Of a stretch of 64,000 bases of DNA, positions 53,659 through 62,390 are shown one piece after another. Where the stretch lies: NCBI GenBank assembly GCA_044230205.1, contig JBGARN010000001.1:100522-164521 (forward strand). Direction: 5' to 3'. The position numbers and the translations under genes were made by a program. Under the pieces are notes generated by a model. The model was given only the letters and a program-made list of their open reading frames with translations, did no database searches and was not told the origin of the DNA. This stretch comes from JAEUTH01 sp044230205. Its GTDB lineage: Bacteria > Bacteroidota > Bacteroidia > AKYH767-A > OLB10. Positions within the stretch are counted from its first letter, which is position 1, and every line of letters begins with the position of its first letter.

Positions 53659-54912
53659 ATGGTTTTAAAACGAGTTGTTGTTACCGGTCTTGGTGCAGTC
53701 ACTCCTCTCGGCAATAACATTGACGAGTATTGGAAGGGGCTTACAACAGGAATTTCCGGTTCGGCACCTATTACCCGTTTTGATGCTTCAAAATTCAAAA
53801 CACAATTTGCCTGCGAGGTAAAAAACTTTGACGTTTCACAGTACGTGGATCGCAAAGAAGCCCGTAAGATGGATTTGTTTACGCATTTTGCAATAGCAGC
53901 AAGTTCGCAGGGTGTAGCTGATGCCGGTATTGATAATAACGACTCTATTAACAAAGATCGTGTTGGGGTAATCTGGGGTTCAGGTATAGGTGGCTTAAGA
54001 ACTTTTCAGGATGAAGTAAGTGCTTTTGCATTAGGCGATGGAACGCCACGCTTTAATCCATTCTTTATTCCAAAAATGATAGCCGATATTGCCCCGGGCT
54101 TAATATCCATGCGTTTTGGCTTCAGGGGGCCTAATTTTACAACGGTATCAGCATGTGCCAGCTCAACCAATTCAATTATTGATGCATTTAATTATGTTCG
54201 TCTTGGCAAAGCCGATATCATAGTTAGCGGGGGAAGTGAAGCAGCTATTAATGAGGCCGGTGTTGGCGGGTTTAATGCTTTACATGCCATGAGTACCCGC
54301 AATGATTCTCCACAAACAGCCTCCAGACCTTTTGATAAAGATCGTGATGGTTTTGTACTTGGCGAAGGTGGTGGTTGCGTGATACTTGAAGAATACGAGC
54401 ACGCTATTAAACGGGGTGCAAAAATATATGCCGAGATGGTTGGTGGGGGCATGAGTGCCGATGCTTATCACATGACAGCACCACATCCGGAAGGACTTGG
54501 AGCATACAATGTTATGCTAAATGCTTTAAGCGATGCCGAATTACAACCTGAGGATATTGATTATGTTAATGTGCATGGAACGTCAACACCAATAGGCGAT
54601 CCACAGGAAATTAAGGCTATTCAACGTGCATTTGGCGAGCATGCGTATAAGCTAAATATCAGTTCTACTAAATCAATGCATGGTCATTTGTTAGGCGGTG
54701 CAGGGGCCATTGAAGCAATTGCATCCATACTTGCAGTAAAAAATGGCATAATTCCACCAACCATTAATCATTTTACTGATGATCCTGAGTTTGATCCTCG
54801 CCTGAATCTAACTTTTAATACCGCTCAAAAGCGCGACATCAGAACTGCGTTGAGCAACACTTTTGGTTTTGGTGGTCACAACGCAAGTGTAATTTTCAAG
54901 AAGTTCAACTAA
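53659..54912 (+). CDS. fabF: 3-oxoacyl-ACP synthase II (FabF)
   Basis: 417 residues. The condensing-enzyme triad is present: C166 in TVSACASSTNSI, His in NVHGTSTPIGDP and His in SMHGHLLGGAGAIE, with the closing FGFGGHNASVIF. It elongates acyl-ACP with malonyl-ACP. Full length with the expected start (VLKRVVVTGLGAVTPLGN). Its stop overlaps by four bases that of the convergent aminotransferase gene. Confidence 0.97.
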   Translation: MVLKRVVVTGLGAVTPLGNNIDEYWKGLTTGISGSAPITRFDASKFKTQFACEVKNFDVSQYVDRKEARKMDLFTHFAIAASSQGVADAGIDNNDSINKDRVGVIWGSGIGGLRTFQDEVSAFALGDGTPRFNPFFIPKMIADIAPGLISMRFGFRGPNFTTVSACASSTNSIIDAFNYVRLGKADIIVSGGSEAAINEAGVGGFNALHAMSTRNDSPQTASRPFDKDRDGFVLGEGGGCVILEEYEHAIKRGAKIYAEMVGGGMSADAYHMTAPHPEGLGAYNVMLNALSDAELQPEDIDYVNVHGTSTPIGDPQEIKAIQRAFGEHAYKLNISSTKSMHGHLLGGAGAIEAIASILAVKNGIIPPTINHFTDDPEFDPRLNLTFNTAQKRDIRTALSNTFGFGGHNASVIFKKFN

Positions 54913-55811
54913 GAGAAAAAAACTTCTCCTTCTGTTTCCGTTTTCTTTCTGAAAGCAGCAGTAATTGCTTTAAATATCGTGCTATTGGATTTGTTTTCAA
55001 TTAGCCTTCCATCGATGCTTTTTACCAGCGTAAGTTCACCCATAGTGCTTGTTGTAAAAACTTGGTCGGCATTATAAAACTCTGTGAGCGAAATATTACG
55101 TTCATAAAATTCGATATTCATTTCAGCAGCAATTTGCAGAACCAGCTTACGAGTAATTCCCGGTAAACAGGCTACAGCCAAAGGGGTGTGAAGTTCATCT
55201 GCGGTTATCATAAAAATGTTGTTGGCATTGGTTTCAGCAACAAAACCATTGAGGTCAAGCATTAATGCATCATCAGCACCGGCATGGTTTGCTTCAATTT
55301 TTGCAAGTATGTTGTTAAGTAAATTATTGTGATGAATTTTTGAATCTAAAACCTGGGGGGAGTTTCTTCTTATTTGGGATGTTACCAATGTTATTCCGTC
55401 TGAATTGTAAACAGGAGCTTTCCATTCAGCCAAAACAATCAAGCAAGAACCTTTTTGATTAAGCCGGGGATCCATGCCTGAAGTAATTTTTTCGCCACGG
55501 GTAAGCGTTAAACGTATATGAACCTCGTTATACATTTCATTGGCTTTAAGCGTTTCAACCACAGCCTTCTTAATCATATCAAAAGATGGCACATCAGTAA
55601 ATGCTAGTGATTTGGCCGATTGTTGTAAACGGTTAATATGTTCACGGAAGCAGAAAATTCGGCCGTTGTAAATCCGTAATCCCTCCCAAACGGCATCGCC
55701 CCCCTGCACAGAACTATCGAATACCGAAACCTTTGCCTCGCTGCGATGAACTAATTTTCCGCCAACAAAAACTTTTATGTCTTTATTTTTTTCGTTGAAT
55801 GTTTGTAGCAT
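54909..55811 (-). CDS. Class IV PLP-dependent aminotransferase
   Basis: 300 residues. DIKVFVGGKLVHRSEAKVSV with DSSVQGGDAVWEGLRIYNGR is the branched-chain aminotransferase-like opening; K158 (VLDSKIHHNN) is at the place of the PLP-binding lysine, and GFVAETNANNIF plus TSTMGELTLV complete the fold. Class IV includes branched-chain aminotransferases, D-amino acid aminotransferases and aminodeoxychorismate lyase, so the substrate is uncertain. The sulfotransferase-like gene ends 3 bases upstream. In plants a fusion of these two domains is annotated as branched-chain-aminotransferase-like protein, as I recall. Confidence 0.85.
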   Translation of the reverse strand: MLQTFNEKNKDIKVFVGGKLVHRSEAKVSVFDSSVQGGDAVWEGLRIYNGRIFCFREHINRLQQSAKSLAFTDVPSFDMIKKAVVETLKANEMYNEVHIRLTLTRGEKITSGMDPRLNQKGSCLIVLAEWKAPVYNSDGITLVTSQIRRNSPQVLDSKIHHNNLLNNILAKIEANHAGADDALMLDLNGFVAETNANNIFMITADELHTPLAVACLPGITRKLVLQIAAEMNIEFYERNISLTEFYNADQVFTTSTMGELTLVKSIDGRLIENKSNSTIFKAITAAFRKKTETEGEVFFS

Positions 55812-55814
55812 GCT

Positions 55815-56540
55815 TCAGGCTTTAATAGCGTATTTGTATAATTGATCATAAACAGGCTTTGCTTCTTCATATAAAGGAATTAGTTGCTCAGGAAGGCCTC
55901 TCTCACTTGTTGGTTGTTTTTCAAATCCTGTGGTAGTGTGCACATTCTTATACCAGTATTTTGCCCATATGCCGTCTTCAGCCTTAGGTCCTGCTGGCCA
56001 ATGCAACATTCGGGGGTCAAAAGGTATTTCTAATTGTTCGCACAAGGTGTTTAGCACTTTTGCAGGGTTTTTCAACAACTCTCCTGAATCAAGAACATAC
56101 GCACTGTAGCCTCTGCTTGTGGCATATTTAAATACCCCTGACTGCATAAGTATGCCAATATCATTAATACCAGGTTGTTGCACCACTTCTGCATAGGAAG
56201 CAATAATCTGACGGGGATCGCGGATAAAAAAAATATTCTTCAGCTTTGAAATGAATTCCAGGTCAATATTGAGCGTATGATGAGCCATATGTTTGATAAA
56301 AACAAGATCACTGTCATAATCACCGAAGAAAACAGTATCAATAACCTTTTTTGGATTGGTTTCCATAGTACTGATTATTTCATCTCTGCCCGGATGATTA
56401 GTTTTGGTGCTATGCAGGTAAAATGCATATAAAGGTTCGTCAATTACAGTCGTGTCCTTTCGCTGGGCCCATGAGTACATCAACGCTGTTGAAACATTTC
56501 GGGGGCTGCTCCATAAGCAAATACGATGTTTAACACTCAT
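55815..56540 (-). CDS. Sulfotransferase-like P-loop protein
   Basis: 241 residues. The N-terminal RICLWSSPRNVSTALMYSWA is the sulfotransferase 5'-phosphosulfate-binding loop (SSPRNVSTA), and IFFIRDPRQIIASYAEVV matches the 3'-phosphate-binding RDP motif. The C-terminal part has DPRMLHWPAGPKAEDGIWAK, seen in the small group of sulfotransferase-like proteins linked to class IV aminotransferases. Whether it transfers sulfate is unknown. It precedes the aminotransferase by 3 bases, so the two are translationally linked and probably act on one substrate. Confidence 0.82.
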   Translation of the reverse strand: MSVKHRICLWSSPRNVSTALMYSWAQRKDTTVIDEPLYAFYLHSTKTNHPGRDEIISTMETNPKKVIDTVFFGDYDSDLVFIKHMAHHTLNIDLEFISKLKNIFFIRDPRQIIASYAEVVQQPGINDIGILMQSGVFKYATSRGYSAYVLDSGELLKNPAKVLNTLCEQLEIPFDPRMLHWPAGPKAEDGIWAKYWYKNVHTTTGFEKQPTSERGLPEQLIPLYEEAKPVYDQLYKYAIKA

Positions 56541-56633
56541 AAAAATAATCGTTGTTAATGGCGGTAAATAAACAATAGGATATGCTGTAATGCAATCTTT
56601 ACTGAATTTTTTTAGAAAGATTATAGCTTTAAA

Positions 56634-56668
56634 AGAAAAGAAGGCATGGACGCTTTGCCATGCCTTAG
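56634..56668 (-). terminator. Hairpin terminator in the O-antigen ligase/sulfotransferase gap
   Basis: AAGGCATGG (56641-56649) and CCATGCCTT (56658-56666) form a perfect 9-bp stem with an 8-base loop; on the minus strand it is followed by a pyrimidine-rich CTTTTCTTTT stretch. Confidence 0.6.
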
Positions 56669-56704
56669 GGGGGAATTTATATTTAATAAACCGGTGCCCT
56701 GATA

Positions 56705-56734
56705 AAGGACCGTTTATGTCAAAAAACGGCCCTT
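56705..56734. terminator. Second hairpin in the same gap
   Basis: AAGGACCGTTT (56705-56715) pairs with AAACGGCCCTT (56724-56734) with one mismatch around an 8-base loop. A terminator role is inferred from position downstream of the O-antigen ligase gene; there is no T run. Confidence 0.4.
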
Positions 56735-56986
56735 AATAACAATGAAAAAAATTAACTCACTCTCTATTTTGATGCCTAAAAGTATTAAAAACGTAGGCGA
56801 AACATCTAATTTATATGGTAAATGTAAAATGTAATTTGTTAAGTTCAACAAATCATATAAAATAATTACAGATTGATTTATAATAATTTATAAAAACCAA
56901 ATAGATTTTAACAATATAAAATATCAATTACACCATCAAAATAATGACGTTTGCCTAAATTATATTAAATAAACAAGGCTCTTCAC

Positions 56987-58573
56987 TCAATTTGTCAATT
57001 TATAGAGAAGAAAGAATGAATTGAAGAAAGCGAAAAAGGTAACCCCAGCTTGGGTTTCAAGTGTATCTTCTGTCATAAAAGAGAGAATGGCAATGGAAAA
57101 AAAGGTCAGATAGAAATAACTGTTATATTTTTCAAGGCTTAGAATCGGGAATAAAATAGAAAATAAAAAGACTCCGATTCCAATTATACCAAATGAAACA
57201 CCTAATGCGAGAAACTGGTTATGTGAGCGTAACCACCATTGTTTGCTTAATTGATTATCATTTGTTTGATAATAAGCATTTAGTTCAAGTTGGTTATCAC
57301 CTGTTCCTACTCCAAAAAGTAAGTTGTTTTTAATAATGTAAAGGGAAGCTTTCCAGAATTCGAAACGCATTGACAAAGTATGACCACTTGCGTTTGCTCC
57401 CAAAAGGTAATTGTTTAATTCCCAAATTGTATTTCTGATACGACCCCGAATTCCTGAATATTTTAATTCATTAATACTTCCAATTCCATTTTCAATGTTC
57501 TTAATATCTTCAGATGTTAGAGCCTCAATTCCGTCTGCATCTTTATGCAAGCCTTTTGAAGTCATATAGCGAATAAGGGTATACTTCAAATATTGACCTT
57601 TTTTGTCAAGGCTGCTGTATGGAACTGTGCTGCGAGTATTCCAGGCAGAATCAAGTTCACTGTAACAAACAAACATATAAATACGATGCCCGTTTTCTAC
57701 ATCTCCTTTAAATCGTTCATGCGTATAAGCATTGCCGCGTGAAGTGGTGGCAGGTAATTTATCAAGGTCAATAACCTCTTCTTGTCTTAATAATTGTATT
57801 TCATTAAAAACGTAATACGATGCCCAACCTGATAATGAAATTATTGTAAGCGCTATTAGCCCTATAGATAGATATCTCTTCGTTTCAATCAGTTTTTTTA
57901 CGGAAAGAATAATTAGTGTTGCCAAAATAGCTGCAAGCCCTGTAAATGATTGTAGTATAACCAAAAAGACAATAAACCAAATAATAAGTACAACTGCTAA
58001 AATACGAAGAGGTTTTACTTCGGATTTGCTGAAGGCGAAAAAACCAGCAATAAATACAGCAACACTTATCAATAACGATAAACGTATATGTGAAATAAAA
58101 ATGGAAATATCTCTGATGTCATTAACGGGCTTATTAATTATTTGTAGCCAAACTGCTGTACTTACCAGTGATGACAAAAGACAAGCCACTAAAAATGCTT
58201 TTAACAGGTTGAAAAATTGTTTTGTTGTTAACGCGGGTCCGGTAAAAAATAATAAGGGGAGCAGCAATAAAGGCAACTTGATTCTTAAATCGCGAAAGGC
58301 ATAATTAAAGTCGGTAGTATAAAGCAAACCTATAATGTGTAAAAGATATACTGAAAATAAAGCCAGGCATACTTTATTGCTTAAAAACTGTTTGAGTTTA
58401 TTGAGCAGGTTACCTTCAATAATCCAGCTGCCTAGCAAAACAAATTGCGATACACTCATCAGAAACATAGACAGGGGCATGCCTGTAACCAGCATCATCA
58501 ATCCTGCATAGTAAATAATTGCTGCGGTTTTTTTTCGCTTTTCAGCTGTACCAGTTTGAACCGTAACTTCCAT
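56987..58573 (-). CDS. O-antigen ligase/polymerase-family membrane protein
   Basis: 528 residues with about twelve hydrophobic segments. A large hydrophilic loop (about residues 255-400, from the VIDLDKLPATTSRGNAYTHE region) precedes GVGTGDNQLELNAYY and the conserved LRSHNQFLALGVSFGIIGIG, the hallmark of the Wzy/WaaL O-antigen ligase family. Such proteins join or polymerise polysaccharide on the periplasmic face of the inner membrane. The function could be capsule or lipopolysaccharide ligase; no sugar genes adjoin it, while the sugar-nucleotide run lies 45 kb away. Confidence 0.8.
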   Translation of the reverse strand: MEVTVQTGTAEKRKKTAAIIYYAGLMMLVTGMPLSMFLMSVSQFVLLGSWIIEGNLLNKLKQFLSNKVCLALFSVYLLHIIGLLYTTDFNYAFRDLRIKLPLLLLPLLFFTGPALTTKQFFNLLKAFLVACLLSSLVSTAVWLQIINKPVNDIRDISIFISHIRLSLLISVAVFIAGFFAFSKSEVKPLRILAVVLIIWFIVFLVILQSFTGLAAILATLIILSVKKLIETKRYLSIGLIALTIISLSGWASYYVFNEIQLLRQEEVIDLDKLPATTSRGNAYTHERFKGDVENGHRIYMFVCYSELDSAWNTRSTVPYSSLDKKGQYLKYTLIRYMTSKGLHKDADGIEALTSEDIKNIENGIGSINELKYSGIRGRIRNTIWELNNYLLGANASGHTLSMRFEFWKASLYIIKNNLLFGVGTGDNQLELNAYYQTNDNQLSKQWWLRSHNQFLALGVSFGIIGIGVFLFSILFPILSLEKYNSYFYLTFFSIAILSFMTEDTLETQAGVTFFAFFNSFFLLYKLTN

Positions 58574-58582
58574 GTGAACTAA

Positions 58583-58619
58583 ATAAAAAGCAGTTAATTT
58601 TTTAATTAACTGCTTTTAA
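58583..58619 (-). terminator. Strong hairpin between S41 protease and O-antigen ligase-like genes
   Basis: Fourteen-base perfect arms (58586-58599 and 58604-58617) with a TTTT loop, A/T-rich at the base and GCAG in the middle. Read on the minus strand it follows the S41 protease stop by about 38 bases and the arm ends in TTTTT, so it should terminate that transcript. Confidence 0.8.
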
Positions 58620-58654
58620 ATATTATTGATATTTACCGTTGTAACTGCACCGAA

Positions 58655-60325
58655 TTATTTCAGGCGATTGGTATTCATAATTGAGGTATAATCAGCTTTA
58701 TCGCTCAGTGCTTCAATTGCTTTTTTTACTTCCCTGTCATAAACAAATTCATTTTCAGTCCGTCCTTTTTGGAAATAATATCTTGAAACGATTTCATTTT
58801 CGAGCATTTCGGTAATTTCCTGTTTATGCTTTACCAGGTCAGCCTGCTTATTATGACTTAACTTCTTCTTCAAAGCATCATATTCAGCTTTAGCATCATC
58901 ATAATATTTGTCGCGCTGTGCAGCAGTTTTTAAATCTTCAATTATTTTCTCGCTGCGTGTAGTGTAATCATAATCTTTATCAGCCAGCCAGGTAACAAAA
59001 TCATTGTATTCAGCATCTGTAAGGTGAAACTGTTTTGCAGGAGCAATACTTGAGTGCATCTGCCTGTATTTTGTTGCATAGTCAAAAATTAAAAATTTTG
59101 AAGCAAGGCTTGCAGCAATACTGCTGATGGTATCTACCTCAGTAACGTAATCAGGATAAATGCCACCGCCATCATAAACAGTACGCCCCGATTTAGTTTT
59201 AAATAAAGTAATAAGTGAGTCTGGTACCTTGCCAACACTTCCATCGGCATTACGATGTGTATAATCCAATGCCTGTATACAACGTCCGCTTGGGATATAG
59301 TATTTTGCAGTTGTAACTTTAAGCTGAGCATTATAGCTAAGAGGTCGTGTAGTTTGCACTAATCCTTTACCAAATGTGCGCTGACCTATTATTATACCAC
59401 GGTCTAAATCCTGAATGCTACCTGAAACAATTTCTGATGCTGATGCTGAGCCACTATTAACCAGAACAGCAATTGGCATATCAGTATCAACTGCCGAATT
59501 AAGAGCCTTATATTCTTTATCCCATTCCTTTACTTTACCACGGGTATGCACCACATCAGTGCCTTTGGTAACAAAAAGATTTACAAGATTTACTGCTTCA
59601 TTCAATAAACCTCCGGGGTTACCGCGTAAATCAAGCGCAAGCGATTTAATATTGTTTTCTGTTTTTAGCTTCAGGAAAGCGTCTTTCACTTCTTGTGCGC
59701 AGTTTTCAGTAAAACTCGATAACCTGATATAGCCTATAGTTCCATCGCCAATTACACCGCTATAAGCAACAGCAGGTATCTTAATTTCCTCACGGGTAAG
59801 CGTCTTTTCAATGTTTTTTGCTTCACCTTCACGCTTAATAGTGAGCTTAACATTAGTACCTGGCTGACCCTTTAATATTTTACTTACGTCATCACTGTTT
59901 TTTCCCTTAAGCTCTTTTCCGTCTATCTGAATAATAACGTCACCTGCCATTATTCCCGATTTCTGGGCAGGAAATCCATCATAAGGATCAGTAATAACAA
60001 TTAAGTCCCCTTTTTTGGCAATCAAGGCTCCAATCCCACCGTATTGACCAGTAGTCATAAAGCGATAATCTTCTATTTCCGACTCAGGTATATAGTTCGT
60101 GTATGGATCTAGCGATTCAAGCATAGCATCAATACCGGTTTTCATTAGTTCACCGGGCTTGGTTTCATCCACATAATAGGTATTTAGTTCGCGGTAGAGT
60201 GAAGCGAAAATATCGAGGTTTCTGGATATCTCGAAATAGTCATCACTGAAGCTGTACAAGCCAAAACTGGATATTGAAATAACTCCGGCAAGCAGGCCAA
60301 TCTTTATTTTCCTTGTTAATCTCAT
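58655..60325 (-). CDS. S41-family carboxy-terminal processing peptidase
   Basis: 556 residues. N-terminal membrane anchor or signal (IGLLAGVISISSFGLYSF), a PDZ domain (about 85-165, YGGIGALIAKKGDLIVITDP and GDVIIQIDGKELKG), then the S41 domain with the substrate-binding LRGNPGGLLNEAV and the catalytic Ser/Lys in VNSGSASASEIV and RTFGKGLVQTT. A helical C-terminal region (about 430-556) follows. Such periplasmic proteases cleave C-terminal tails of exported proteins. Located alone between terminators. Confidence 0.93.
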   Translation of the reverse strand: MRLTRKIKIGLLAGVISISSFGLYSFSDDYFEISRNLDIFASLYRELNTYYVDETKPGELMKTGIDAMLESLDPYTNYIPESEIEDYRFMTTGQYGGIGALIAKKGDLIVITDPYDGFPAQKSGIMAGDVIIQIDGKELKGKNSDDVSKILKGQPGTNVKLTIKREGEAKNIEKTLTREEIKIPAVAYSGVIGDGTIGYIRLSSFTENCAQEVKDAFLKLKTENNIKSLALDLRGNPGGLLNEAVNLVNLFVTKGTDVVHTRGKVKEWDKEYKALNSAVDTDMPIAVLVNSGSASASEIVSGSIQDLDRGIIIGQRTFGKGLVQTTRPLSYNAQLKVTTAKYYIPSGRCIQALDYTHRNADGSVGKVPDSLITLFKTKSGRTVYDGGGIYPDYVTEVDTISSIAASLASKFLIFDYATKYRQMHSSIAPAKQFHLTDAEYNDFVTWLADKDYDYTTRSEKIIEDLKTAAQRDKYYDDAKAEYDALKKKLSHNKQADLVKHKQEITEMLENEIVSRYYFQKGRTENEFVYDREVKKAIEALSDKADYTSIMNTNRLK

Positions 60326-60422
60326 AGTATTACTGATTTTATATTGAACAGAAATAGAAATTTCTATAGAAGGTATTAAACTTTACACTAAATAATAATA
60401 ATTGGATTTGTTATTCATGGAT

Positions 60423-60653
60423 TCAAGGCACGGGATCATAACCACTTCCGCCCCACGGATGGCATGACAGAAACCGTTTTAATGTTAGCCAACCGCCTTT
60501 AAATGCCCCGTATTTTTTAATGGCTTCCGCTCCATATTTTGAACAGGTAGGAGAGTAGCGGCATGAAGGCATAAGATGGGGAGAAATGACATGCTGATAT
60601 AAACTTATTAAGGCTAAAAATATTGCACTTAATATCTTATTAAAAAACTTCAA
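60423..60653 (-). CDS. yidD: YidD membrane protein insertion efficiency factor
   Basis: 76 residues. LYQHVISPHLMPSCRYSPTC with SKYGAEAIKKYGAFKGGWLT and the CHPWGGSGYDPVP ending are near-invariant in YidD, a small amphipathic inner-membrane protein that aids YidC/Sec insertion. It lies 56 bases downstream of rnpA, its usual neighbour. Confidence 0.95.
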   Translation of the reverse strand: MKFFNKILSAIFLALISLYQHVISPHLMPSCRYSPTCSKYGAEAIKKYGAFKGGWLTLKRFLSCHPWGGSGYDPVP

Positions 60654-60709
60654 GAGTGGAAATATTAGAGGGATTAAAAGATGCTTTACGAAACAGATGT
60701 ATTAATTAT

Positions 60710-61108
60710 TTACGCACTCTTTATCACCCGTTGTAAAATTAGAACTAATTTTTCCTGGATGATGTTAAAATTCGGTGAATCAGTATTAAGGTAAATAAAC
60801 AGCAGTGCTAGTTTTTGGTTGCTTGATATGGAATGCTGAAGCAAAGGGGCTTTATTAAGGCGGTATGCTTCGCGCATTAGGCGTTTAATCCTGTTACGAT
60901 CTACAGCTTTTTTAAATAATCGCTTAGGCACTACAAATGCAGCCTGTACGGTGCCATTTTCAGGCAATTGCTCAGTTTTTAAATAAAGGAGCCTAAGCGG
61001 AAAAGCATTGATTCGCTGGTTACTTGCCCCAAGTTTTTCAAATAACTTTTTGCTGCACAATCTTTCATTTTTGCGGAACTTCAAACTTTGATTGGGTTCT
61101 TGCTTCAA
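60710..61108 (-). CDS. rnpA: Ribonuclease P protein component
   Basis: 132 residues. The RNR motif KAVDRNRIKRLMREAYRL is the RNA-binding signature; LRLLYLKTE and AAFVVPKRLFKKA support it. It is the protein subunit of RNase P, which matures tRNA 5' ends. The usual upstream partner rpmH (ribosomal protein L34) is absent: the 128 bases before it hold no ORF. TACTTTCG at 61129-61136 (minus strand), a one-mismatch -7 box, lies 21 bases upstream of the start. Confidence 0.95.
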   Translation of the reverse strand: MKQEPNQSLKFRKNERLCSKKLFEKLGASNQRINAFPLRLLYLKTEQLPENGTVQAAFVVPKRLFKKAVDRNRIKRLMREAYRLNKAPLLQHSISSNQKLALLFIYLNTDSPNFNIIQEKLVLILQRVIKSA

Positions 61109-61236
61109 TGCATTGTTAATTAATTGTCCGAAAGTATTTGATTTTTATTTAGGCACACTATTTTATCCGGTTCAAAAAATAAATTTGCATGATGAACTTG
61201 ATTTAGCAGGTTCTGATTGTTCTAAATTTCAATGCA

Positions 61237-61545
61237 ATGTTCGATATGATTAATAAGCTCACTGAGCTAAAGAAAAAAATGGATGAAACCAAGGCCAAGC
61301 TTGATACTATTGCTGTAACCGGCAGTGCAGGTGATGGAGCTGTAACAATAACCCTAACAGCTAATAAGGCCATTAAAAAAATTGAAATTGAAGATGCATT
61401 ATGTTTACCTGAACGTAAGGAAGAATTAATTGATTACATTGAAATTGCATTTTCAAAAGCGCTTGAACAGGCAAATAATGTCAGCGAGCAGGAAATGATG
61501 GCTTCAGGTAAAGGAATGCTACCTAACATTCCCGGTTTATTTTAA
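61237..61545 (+). CDS. YbaB/EbfC-family nucleoid-associated protein
   Basis: 102 residues. An N-terminal helix (MFDMINKLTELKKKMDETKA) is followed by GDGAVTITLTANKAIKKIEI and a C-terminal helix with KALEQANNVSEQEMM, the tweezer-like YbaB fold that binds DNA as a dimer. Usually next to dnaX or recR; here it stands alone between rnpA and purQ, and its stop is 4 bases from that of purQ. Confidence 0.88.
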   Translation: MFDMINKLTELKKKMDETKAKLDTIAVTGSAGDGAVTITLTANKAIKKIEIEDALCLPERKEELIDYIEIAFSKALEQANNVSEQEMMASGKGMLPNIPGLF

Positions 61546-61549
61546 ATTC

Positions 61550-62254
61550 TCAGAATACAGCAACTGAATTCATAATGCTTTTAAATATGCCCATACCATC
61601 GGTATTGCCAAGTTGAGGGTCGCATGCACGTTCAGGGTGAGGCATCATTCCAAATACATTTTTGTTTTTATTAGTAATGCCTGCAATATTATCCATAGAG
61701 CCATTAGGGTTCGATTCAATTGTAACATTGGCTGAAGCATCGCAGTATTTAAATACAATCTGGTTATTATCATAAATGCGTTTGATATCATCATCAGGCA
61801 CATAATACTTGCCTTCGCCATGGGCAATAGGAATTTTAAGCGCTTTATTGGTATTCAGTTTTGATGTAATGTAGGTTTCGTCAGTTACAGCCTTTACATA
61901 CACATTCTTACAGATGAATTTGCGTGAATTATTGTGAAGCAAAGCTCCGGGAAGCAACCCCGACTCACATAAAATCTGAAAGCCATTACATACACCCAAA
62001 ACAAGGCCGCCTTTATTGGCAAATTCAATAACCTCCTGCATGATAGGTGAAAATCGGGCAATTGCACCAGACCTGAGGTAATCACCATAGCTAAAGCCTC
62101 CGGGTAAAATGATCATATCACAGTTTTGAAGATTATGCTCCTTATGCCAAAGCTTTACAACTTCAACTTTATAAGCCTCTTTCATATCATTGAGGACATC
62201 AATAATATCCTGATCGCAATTAGATCCGGGAAAAACTACTACGCCAAATTTCAT
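61550..62254 (-). CDS. purQ: Phosphoribosylformylglycinamidine synthase subunit PurQ (glutaminase)
   Basis: 234 residues. FPGSNCDQD at the start, the class I glutamine amidotransferase nucleophile in LVLGVCNGFQIL, and HPERACDPQLG near the end give the triad (Cys, His, Glu). It releases ammonia for the fourth step of purine synthesis with PurL and PurS, not in the window. Promoter just upstream. Confidence 0.95.
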   Translation of the reverse strand: MKFGVVVFPGSNCDQDIIDVLNDMKEAYKVEVVKLWHKEHNLQNCDMIILPGGFSYGDYLRSGAIARFSPIMQEVIEFANKGGLVLGVCNGFQILCESGLLPGALLHNNSRKFICKNVYVKAVTDETYITSKLNTNKALKIPIAHGEGKYYVPDDDIKRIYDNNQIVFKYCDASANVTIESNPNGSMDNIAGITNKNKNVFGMMPHPERACDPQLGNTDGMGIFKSIMNSVAVF

Positions 62255-62280
62255 GACCTGTTAAATTTAAATTTACAGTG

Positions 62281-62310
62281 CAAAAGTAAGTCTTATATTC
62301 AGCTATCAAA
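62281..62310 (-). promoter_or_regulatory. Bacteroidota-type promoter of purQ
   Basis: On the minus strand: TTTG (62307-62310), an 18-base spacer and TACTTTTG (62281-62288). Both boxes match the consensus. The purQ ATG is 26 bases downstream of the -7 box. Confidence 0.78.
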
Positions 62311-62390
62311 AAAACCTTGAAGTATGGCAGAAAATATGGTGAGGATTATAAGCGGCAGAGTATTTATTTAGCTTACTGATAAACTAAAAT

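Larger units (their letters stand above)
56541..56986. other. Intergenic region with two hairpins, no genes
   Basis: 446 bases between two minus-strand genes. It holds the perfect hairpin at 56641-56666, the near-perfect inverted repeat at 56705-56734 and otherwise AT-rich sequence (56770-56986) without an ORF. Confidence 0.6.
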
